From Prostheceraeus crozeri (Eukaryota > Platyhelminthes > Polycladida > Euryleptidae), in contig CAJQUW010001813.1 of assembly GCA_907163375.1 (NCBI GenBank), positions 1 through 64,000 of the forward strand: 64,000 bases of DNA. Direction: 5' to 3'. This document shows positions 56,232-64,000 of this stretch, in pieces. Position 1 is the stretch's first letter. Each line of letters opens with the position of its first letter. The notes beneath the pieces are model-generated. The model did not search any database. It was given only the letters and a program-made list of their open reading frames with translations, and was not told the origin of the DNA. The translations under genes and the position numbers were made by a program.

Positions 56232-56622
56232 TCACAATAGTCGCAATTGAGCAATCCCATTCAAAATCAAACAACGGACGTCTATCGGTACGTACCCAAG
56301 TGCTCAGAACCAAACCACACAAGTTCGATCATAGACGTTCCGAAACACAGTGTACTCAACTGAGTGTACCAAACACATGTACCTATCCAGTAAAACAGAT
56401 CTCATACAAGTTCCTATTCATAACACTGAATTATACATGTACCTATCCATGTGCCTATCGATAACTAAAGTATACATGTACCTATCCATGTACCTATCCA
56501 TGTACCTATTGATAACACTAAACTTTACATGTACCTATCCATGTACCTATTGATAACACTAAACTTTACATGTACCTATCCATGTACCTATCCCTCGCAA
56601 GTAGGGCACAGTTTTCACTACT
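56232..56622 (-). repeat. Polinton right terminal inverted repeat (391 bp)
   Basis: Complement of the left repeat, same length and internal tandem structure, ending CACTACT before the AATATG duplication. The inner edge lies about 60 bp from the TATA box of the RING gene. Confidence 0.93.
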
Positions 56623-57112
56623 AATATGTAGTGCACATATTACTGTACGCGTATGTAGGCTGTTATCTGTGCACGTCATTATTTATGCGTTTGCTTACGT
56701 TGATCTTGTACGTGTATTGCATGACAATATTTGATGATAGCAAAAAAACAGGAAACAAACTTTAACAACCAAAAACTTGTTTTAAACAAATTCTTGAACA
56801 TGGTTTAAAAACAGAACCTTTGATCCCTTATCCTTTGCCAAAATGTGAAGCAGCTAATACACAACTCGGTGTTTTAGATTCCCTTTTTCAGAATTCCCTA
56901 AGTAACAGATTGATTAGTACATAGCGCAGTACAGACTATAATCCGGAAATAACATAAGGACGAAGCCAATAAATGGCCTTCTGAATTTCATAGAAATCGA
57001 AGTAGAATATATATTGGCATAGAATATTCTTATCGGGCCATTAGAACCCGCTTAACAATTTGGATGCGATTATGAATGAAATGAAAAGAGACAGTGTCGA
57101 TTTTTAATTTAA

Positions 57113-57392
57113 TTTGAAAGAGCCAATATTGAAAGATGTTGATTTTATTTTCGTTTTCGTTATTTATTACAATTAATTTCAGTTACCATCCGTTAACTAA
57201 CTTCAGGTAAAAAAGGAAGGTAACTAACGGTTCCAGTACAAAATCAAAATTCAGTATAAATTAAATTTTTTACAGGACCTGCTAATTTTCTTTCTTTTCT
57301 ACCTGAAGATGAAATTAATTGTAATAAATAACGAAGACGAAAATAAAATCAATATCTTTCAATATTGGCGCTTTCCAATTAAATTCAAAACA
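57113..57392. repeat. Inverted pair of Penelope-like 3' tails
   Basis: The left arm (about 57113-57215) and right arm (about 57290-57392) are inverted copies of AGCCAATATTGAAAGAT, GATTTTATTTTCG and TTTATTACAATTAATTTC. Each arm also carries CTTCAGGTA, the complement of the TACCTGAAG word seen at 23230. So two PLE tails lie head to head. Confidence 0.7.
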
Positions 57393-58930
57393 TGACAAAT
57401 AGCCAAGACAATTTGTTCAAAACTTCACATTGTTGATGTTCTCATCCTTTGAACACGCAGGTGAACCTAAATTTTGAAACCAGTGATTGACGGAAAGCTC
57501 GACCTGATGCGCATAAGTTGGTGTTTTATTTGCGAGCCTCCGACTGCAAGTGATGACATGGTCATGTAAACAAAATGGTATGAACTCAAGAGTTTGCCTC
57601 GGGTCAAGAAAATTTTCGGGTTGAGTATTATTTACGATATGTAGCTGCATCCTAACTTCAACCGAAAATTATGTGACCAGATATATCAGGCTCGCATTGA
57701 CTCATGACATCAATCAGAAACTTTAACAATTTATTCATCTTATCTCATTAGCACTTTCATTACCTCTGTTGTTAGACGCAGTACATCACGTGTAACCCAG
57801 AATGCTGGATTCAGATTTTAAACAGACATCGACTCCGTGACTCCCTCATTAAAGAGATCAATAATAAAATTCGCTTGTGATGTGGAATCAAATTCTGAAG
57901 CACGTTAGATGCGTATATCTTAAATGAGGTGAGTTGCAGAATGCGGCAATTGTGCACGTTTATAAGTAGGGCTTACATGAATGCAACTTGTAGAACTTAA
58001 TTTAGGCTCAAGTATGATGCAGTTACTGCAGAACCTGTATAAAAAACAGTGTCATAAAAATGGCCTCAAATAAACAATTGAACGATTGATCGAATTCTGA
58101 TAGCAATTGTATTCCCGAAAATATTTAAATCGGTCTCTTATCGCCAAATACGTAGACATTCAAATGGAGACAGAAATTTCCACTGGCGAGAGACAAGCAG
58201 ATCAGCGTGCACTCTGATGAAGCTTAAATTACTTCAGTGGTCAGTAAGCTAGTAAATCAAACATTTTAAAGCATAAGTCATTGATTATTTATTGCGACGA
58301 ACAAGTGATTCAATAAATAGTCTTCTGGGATTATAAAAAACGAATTTTCAGTGTAAAGGAACATAAATATTGGTTCCGGCGCAAATTGATTCAATTTAGC
58401 AGCTGAGTCTCTTAGAGCTGGTTCCACAGAGTAATAAGGCCATTATTCAAAATTTGAGCCATTGAGGTGATAACTCGGAAAGGCCCTTCACGCATGCTAG
58501 CATTGTCCCGATATTTACTGATACAATGAATGAATAAAGGGTTATGTCCGAACAATGTCAGGGTCGGGCTGGTAAGCAACCGTCGGGTCGGGTTGAGTCA
58601 ATTGTTACGACGAGTGAACCGCTCTAATATACACAGCATTTAGAGTGTTGTAGCTATGATTAATTTTCAGGTGGCTGCAAGGATGTCTTAGATTTCTGCA
58701 CAATATCTACACTAAACATTACGACGTTCTCGCAAATATCATATATCATTAGCATCGTCAATAGTCCGTCGTTCTGAGTTGTTTAACTACTTATATGAAA
58801 CTATACTAAACATTTTGATATATTTCCGATGTGGAGGAGCAAAACATCTTTCAAAAATAATTGGCGAAGAATTGATTGTTTTCAAGAAATCAGAAAATTG
58901 GAGGCATAGAAAATAAAGCATCCGAAATAG
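57393..58930. other. Receptor 2 intron sequence, no gene seen
   Basis: No supported coding region or repeat besides the flanking features. Confidence 0.45.
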
Positions 58931-58936
58931 ACTTAC

Positions 58937-59113
58937 GTTGCTGTAAATTGTTAATTTATCAAATCGTGGATCTGGACGCGCCTGAACACTTTCTCCGAAT
59001 GAATTTGAAAGAAGAAAAGTTGGATAACAAATTTCGTGAGCTGCAACAGTTATCCAAGTCGTATTGATCTCTTCAACTGACCACTTTAGATTAAAATCTT
59101 CCCACGTTATCAC
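58937..59113 (-). pseudogene. Cys-loop receptor 2, second part of exon 1
   Basis: From the hAT insertion point to a donor (CAGCAAC|GTAAGT at 58937/58936). It codes for the ligand-binding strand W-E-D-F-N-L-K-W, then A-R-P-D-P-R-F-D, matching receptor 1 in order. It joins exon 2 at 34922 across a 24-kb intron that contains the Polinton. Confidence 0.85.
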
Positions 59114-59989
59114 CAGGGACCGTAGGATTCTGCGAAGCGCAGATAATTGCAGAAAATGCAGAAAACGATGGAAATCGCAGAAAAACGAAGATTTTCTACA
59201 ATTTGAATAAAAAGTACGTAGACCTCTTTATTAATGCTGTTTTCGATTAAATGATGGCACATCTATCAACTACAGATCTTTATCTCCATTATATTATCAC
59301 GTGCCCATGATCAGCATTTTGTATTTAATTAAATTATCTACACTTACTGCGGATTACGCCTCACTGAAGGCAAGTTTACTATTGCCAGACACCTGCGATG
59401 ATGAGTGACCTATCTATGTTGGGCTTGCAAAAGAATCATCACCATCAAACATTTTGAAATTTTGGGTATCATTTCGGAGCAGAGTTCTACATCTAGCTGC
59501 TTCGACTTCAATTGCTTGTTAAAAGCGCTGATGTTGAGTGATCTTTTAGTAGTTTCGTAATGTAGATACATGTAGGAGACAAAATCTTGAAGACGACAAC
59601 TTAAAAGACATGCTCTCATTGAAAATTTGATCCATGCCTTTTATAAAATTCGTTTGGAATTCCGACTTTTATATGTACACATACAGTGTAGTACCAGGCA
59701 TCATAGGACCACGGGCATAGGCTATGTACATACGGAATATTGAACCTATGCGGTATATATGATGGGATATAGGCTCATTATATCGGAACATAATTTTATT
59801 CAGAACAAGCTTTTTCAACATGTAGTTACCTAATAATATAATAATGCGAATTATACGAGCCTTACTCGTTGCAATTATAAGAAATACGGCTAAATTATGC
59901 ACAAAACACTAGATCGCAGAAAAACGCAGAATTTATGAAAATCGGGCGCAGAAATTCGAAATTTCGAGCGCAGAATCCTAGGGTCCCTG
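59114..59989. mobile_element. Non-autonomous hAT element, 876 bp, inside a coding exon
   Basis: Ends CAGGGACCGTAGGATTCTGC and, at the other side, the complement with one mismatch (CAGAATCCTAGGGTCCCTG). Perfect 8-bp target duplication GTTATCAC (59106-59113 and 59990-59997). Subterminal GCAGAAAA/CGCAGA words repeat at both ends. No transposase gene. It interrupts the first coding exon of receptor 2 and does not end in splice signals that could remove it as an intron. Confidence 0.93.
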
Positions 59990-60246
59990 GTTATCACAAT
60001 GGTAGCTGTCAGACGCATTGTTTCTTGATGCGAGTTAACGTCGACCAATTCGTGGAGAACAAAATTGGTTTGAAGTATGAAGGGCACTGGTCCGTTAGGA
60101 TGAACTGGTAAAGCAATAGGATCTATCACCCGTGAACGCAGTAACTTCTTGACTTCTTTCGCCCTCTCGTATGTGTAACAGTTGGTTTGAGCTTGAAGAA
60201 GAGTGAGTAGCAAGGCCTGCATCATTAACTTTTTAAGAGATGGCAT
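59990..60246 (-). pseudogene. Cys-loop receptor 2, first part of exon 1 (signal peptide and N-terminus)
   Basis: Start taken at the ATG at 60246, because the following KKLMMQALLLTLLQAQ is a good signal peptide and cleavage before YTYE matches the paralogue. The frame continues through VDVNSHQETMRLTATIV to the target duplication of the 876-bp hAT MITE, then runs 30-odd codons into the MITE and stops at 59890. A possible acceptor (GACCTGCAG) lies just upstream of the ATG. The coding sequence on the two sides of the MITE fits together exactly once one target-duplication copy is discounted, so the insertion is recent relative to the gene. Confidence 0.85.
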
Positions 60247-60399
60247 CCTTTCCTGCAGGTCCCTTTTATTCTTGTGTGAAATTCTGAGACGAAAGAATAT
60301 TGACAGAAATCTGAGACGTGTTGAAGTCACGCGAGCAGACGAATTAGTTTGCTATCTGACTGTTGCATTGATGAGCCTGTTTCGTGAGACTCGATGACA

Positions 60400-61285
60400 A
60401 GAGTGATCAGATGAAAAGAATTCAGAAATTGATTGATTCATTCATTTGTTGACCACAAACAAAGCTGAAGTGGTTGTTGCGACAACCAGTACCAAGAACA
60501 AACGAACAAGCTGATCGCTACAAGTGCACTAATAATAGAAATCGGACAATGTAGAACACTTTTAATGCATTGTTGCTACTTAAAAATGACAATGATAATC
60601 TTAGACAAATTGAGATCACCCTTCTCAAATTAATAATTCATTTTTTCAGACCAAACTGTACAAATATTTCAATTATACCAACAATCAATTGACACCATTA
60701 TATTTTTATTTATGCAAGCATTTATTACGTACTCTGAAGGGGGTTTCTAAATTCTGATGCAACTGACATTCACAGAAAATTGAAATCGCAATGGACATTG
60801 ATGAATTCGTCGGACGCATTCATAAAACAGCTATTTTGCGAAGAAGACAGTCGCTATTCAATTTGAGAAGCAGGCACTTTTAGATATCTATTTAGACGAA
60901 CCCGACAACAAATCTTTGGTAAACGCTCGGATCCATAGAGACAGGATTGTTAGATCTATGTTATCTAAACCGGACATGAAAATCTCCAACATGAATTCAT
61001 AATGAAGACAATATCAATTCAAAGCAGAGTCATATGTAAATGTGTCAATTTTGCAAATCTGCCTGTGGACTCATTACAAGGCAAGCTCTCAATATTAAAT
61101 GTTTACTTACATTGGACGTACGCAACAGCAATATGCAACAACATCTCTCATTGACGTTGTATCAACGAATTATTGAATTGGGACTGAAATGATATCTGCA
61201 GTGCAATTGTGGACGATAAGTTATAAAGACCAGCGAACAAAACAAAAAATTATTGATAAACTGGCAAGCAACTTGTGTTTTATAA
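60400..61285. other. Upstream of receptor 2, no gene seen
   Basis: AT-rich; would contain the promoter of the receptor 2 pseudogene. Nothing recognisable. Confidence 0.4.
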
Positions 61286-61293
61286 CATTTGAA

Positions 61294-61643
61294 TATGAAT
61301 GAAATGGAACAGTGAACTAAGCTTGTAGACGACATAAAAGAAAATTTAAAAAATTGATATTGTGAGCACAGATTTATGATTCTTGATCCATTTTTTGCAT
61401 GTTTAAAAATGTTATAACATTGCAAAATTTTATAACATGCAAAAAATGGAATCAAGAATCATAAGTCTGTGTTCACAATATCAATTTTTATAATTTCTTA
61501 TAAAACATATTATAACATTATAACATTTTTAAACATGCAAAAAATGGAATCAAGAATCATAAGTCTGTGGTCACAATATCAATTTTTATAATTTTCTTTC
61601 ATGTCGTCTACAAGCTTAGTTCACGGTTCAATTTCATTCATAG
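61294..61643. repeat. 350-bp foldback element
   Basis: Both ends carry TATGAATGAAAT and continue inward as inverted copies through TAAGCTTGTAGACGACAT, GATATTGTGA and GATTCTTGAT to CATGTTTAAAAATGTTATAA. Arms are about 130 bp. The centre contains a third partial copy (61436-61502). No clear target duplication. Confidence 0.8.
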
Positions 61644-61847
61644 TCAAACGGGTGACATCTTTCATTTGGATCTTATTCTGCGTGAAAATGTAGGTTATAC
61701 GGCATTTACATCAGAAGTTATCTCAAAATAACGACAGAGAAGCCCCGAATTAGACCTGTTGTCAGAGTCCAGACTGGTGCCATCCCCGTTATCCATTGTC
61801 CACTCTAGACAAGAGAGGAGAATAGCATATATATCTTATCTCTATGG

Positions 61848-62279
61848 TTGTCACCTTTTCTAACATTGAGGGAGACTCCTTTATTGATTAAAGGCCAAGT
61901 GTATGACGCGCGTGTGTGGCTCATGAAAGTCGAATATCAGCAAAGAATGATGACAGCAGAACGTAGAATGATCCGTTGCATGATGGGCGAATCTTTGAAG
62001 GACAAATCCGTTTCTTCCATGCCTTTCCAGCTTCTTGGAATACAAGATATCAAGGCCGTCATGAAAAGGAACCGTCTGCAGTCAGAGGAGAACTTGGTCA
62101 AGAAGGTTCATGGCATGGACCTACCGTGGCCAACGCCGAGAGACCTCTCTAAAAAGACTTGGCAAGAGACGGTACTTGAGCTTGGCCTGAAGCAGTGCGG
62201 TACTGCCAACCGTGATTTGTGGAGAAAATCATTCACTTGCATCAATATATTAATTCATCACTGCAGTTATGATCCATGA
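61848..62279 (+). pseudogene. Non-LTR retrotransposon fragment (C-terminal end of ORF2)
   Basis: The frame reads MKVEYQQRMMTAERRMIRC, then LLGIQDIKAVMKRNRLQ and near the end KKTWQETVLELGL with a closing N-R-D-L-W-R. This is the typical C-terminal region after the reverse transcriptase of jockey/CR1-like non-LTR elements. Only this end is present. The sequence from 62340 on repeats the 61810-61850 leader (AGAGAGGA-AATAGCATA...ATCTCTATG), so a second, shorter copy follows. Confidence 0.7.
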
Positions 62280-62499
62280 ATTAACGTCTCATGTTCAATG
62301 TTCAATGTCCTACTATAAGTACTAAGACCCGCTGTATTGCTCTCTAAACTAGAGAGGACAATAGCATAAATATCTGATCTCTATGTTCGTGTCCTTTCTA
62401 CCCAACTAGTTGCATTAGAAATGAGAAGCTCATGGACAAACCGTTCCAGCTGCTGAAAATCGAACTCACTGGACGCCAGAAAGTTACCAGCTGACAAAA

Positions 62500-64000
62500 T
62501 TTTTGAACTCCGTACAGTTCAAGTTCAGCAATGAGTCAATCCTCTTCATGTTCACGCTCCCTTTCCGTTCACTTCCCGTTCGCTTCAAAAGTAATTTTGA
62601 AAATTCAATTTGATTTCGTAGATATCGATCCAAGTCACAGTCACATAGCTTCTTCATTATAAATCTACGATATAGATTTAAAATGAAGAAGTTACGAATG
62701 TAGGATGTTGCGACCTGTAATAAATCTGTGATTGTTACCAACGTATAAATCGGTATACAGTGAAGTCTCCCTTCCGGATCACCTCTATAAATGGATATCT
62801 GCACTCCTTTATCTTCTATAGGTAGCAAATAAAGGTTTCACTGTATTATGTGTGTTGCTAAATGCAAAACGTTTGAGTGGATCTCACAGACTTCGAATAC
62901 AAGTGCTTGCGAAAATAAGAAAATTTTACTTGAGCTTAGTCACGTTACATTTGCTAAGAAGAGACGAGGGATGATGCATCAGTCGGTCTAACAAAATGTC
63001 CAATTGTTGTCGCCAGTGCAGAGATATCAAACAGCAAGGACATGGTATTCAAAATGAACAGCACCATTCGTGCAATGCGGCTATCGAATACATTCGGCAT
63101 CTAATCGAAAATATCACTCAACTGAAGATATAGACATTAGTTTTTGATTGAAGATTATCACTTGAGTTGAGAACAATAGCAAGCTCCTGATCTTCGTTTC
63201 TAATGCTCTTTCTGCAGTAAATAAAATGCAATATGTCCTCAAATATATTCATGAATTTGAATTCACAAAATGAATTATGAAAGTGCATTGTCAATACATT
63301 CGTGCCAGGATTATGAAAAATTTCAAAGAATCTCCCTTGATAAGCTATCTATTTGGGGGTCTGAATATTGTAAAATCATTGTTCATTTCAAAATAACTGC
63401 ATAGATATGAAAAATAGAAAAATTGACAAATTGCAACAAGAAACAGTAACGTTTTGCAACAAAAGTTTTTCACAGCATTCTCCACTTCACGCAAAGTTAT
63501 AAAGATTGTTTCCCTTGTAAATACTCATAAAAATAATACACTCCACATGCTCAGATTCACTTAAAAAGTCTTTCAGAACCAATGTGGAGCTCAACGAAAT
63601 GTCATTGTATGACCTACTATGAATTGAAAAGAGCAAAACAGATTCTACTCTTTTTGAAGGGCAAGTAAAGATTATGCTTCACACACTTTACTCGTGAACA
63701 GATTTGCTTTGATGAAGAAGAACAAGCAGCGCGTGGCCATTTTTTAAATATCCTCTGACCAATTTCCGGTCCGATCAAAGGGAACTGCTTCGTAGGGCTG
63801 GTGATCTCTACGTTTGACTGAGAGCAGACGAAACGCGTCGTGAATATATAGCAAGAATTGAACATGAAACATCTTGCGCTTCTACTTCTATGCAAATGTT
63901 TGTCGGGGCAAAACTGTTTCAAGAAAAAACCTTTAAAATCATCACAATCGATTGCATGCCTGCATAGAGAGGACGTTGATCACGAGTGAACCTTCTCACA
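62500..64000. other. No gene seen
   Basis: Mostly unique AT-rich sequence. GACGAAACGCGTCG near 63828-63841 is the complement of a word in the PLE remnant at 23.9 kb, which hints at another PLE end running off the window. Confidence 0.4.

Larger units (their letters stand above)
36150..56622. mobile_element. Polinton/Maverick element, 20,473 bp
   Basis: Bounded by inverted repeats starting AGTAGTGAAAACTG and flanked by a perfect 6-bp target duplication AATATG (36144-36149 and 56623-56628). AG termini and 6-bp duplications are standard for Polintons. Left-arm genes are mostly on the plus strand (37.2-46.7 kb) and right-arm genes on the minus strand (46.9-56.2 kb), converging near 46.8 kb. All hallmark genes are present: polymerase B, integrase, ATPase, protease, major and minor capsid proteins. 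It lies in the large intron of receptor 2. Lesions in polymerase, protease, both capsid genes and one basic virion gene suggest that this copy can no longer make particles alone. Confidence 0.97.

Noticed and set aside
59114-59989. MITE acting as a new intron (introner)
   Set aside because: No AG at the position needed for exact removal; the frame runs into stops inside it.

Overview
The window is animal nuclear DNA, not bacterial, plastid or whole-virus sequence. It is AT-rich, genes are split by GT-AG introns, and two paralogous Cys-loop (pentameric ligand-gated channel) receptor genes face each other tail to tail. Around and inside them lie satellites, hAT DNA transposons, Penelope-like retroelements (PLEs) and one complete-length Polinton/Maverick. 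TTAGGG-type repeats and the receptor type fit a non-arthropod marine-type invertebrate (for example a lophotrochozoan), but I cannot name the species.

Layout. 1-5.63 kb is an AT-rich satellite (base unit about 30 bp, higher-order period 1252 bp). 5.65-11.3 kb is a decayed cluster of virus-like genes on the minus strand with TATA boxes. One of them is a clear relative of a gene in the Polinton further right, and its first coding exon is only an ATG. 11.4-13.3 kb is a 503-bp tandem duplication with homopurine tracts and a 22-bp minisatellite. 13.3-19.4 kb is intergenic, with a tRNA-like SINE candidate and a foldback repeat. 19.39-31.58 kb is Cys-loop receptor gene 1 (plus strand, two coding exons, intron of about 10.9 kb). 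That intron holds a 723-bp hAT MITE, two PLE remnants and a 4.3-kb hAT element with a transposase gene. 34.13-60.25 kb is Cys-loop receptor 2 (minus strand), a pseudogene broken by an 876-bp hAT MITE in its first exon, an 11-bp deletion near M2 and a stop after M3. Its intron holds the Polinton. 57-64 kb has PLE tails, a foldback element and a non-LTR retrotransposon fragment.

The Polinton (36150-56622, 20,473 bp) has 391-bp terminal inverted repeats starting AG...CT and a perfect 6-bp target duplication (AATATG). It carries the full virus-like kit: protein-primed DNA polymerase B, retrovirus-like integrase with chromodomain, packaging ATPase, adenovirus-type protease, double-jelly-roll major capsid protein, penton-like minor capsid protein, and small basic virion proteins. 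Several structural and replication genes have single lesions, so this copy looks recently dead or is partly mis-assembled; three of the frameshifts fall at A5 runs. It also has unusual accessory genes: a protein with a TATA-binding-protein (TBP)-like fold, an overlapping ORF with two possible PC4-like repeats, a UBA-RING protein of IAP type, and a gene with five introns. A cluster of three hairpins with a constant loop and changing stems lies behind the polymerase gene. The TBP-like/PC4-like pair, the TATATAAG promoters and the hairpins together suggest that this element carries its own transcription apparatus. That is the most notable candidate system here.
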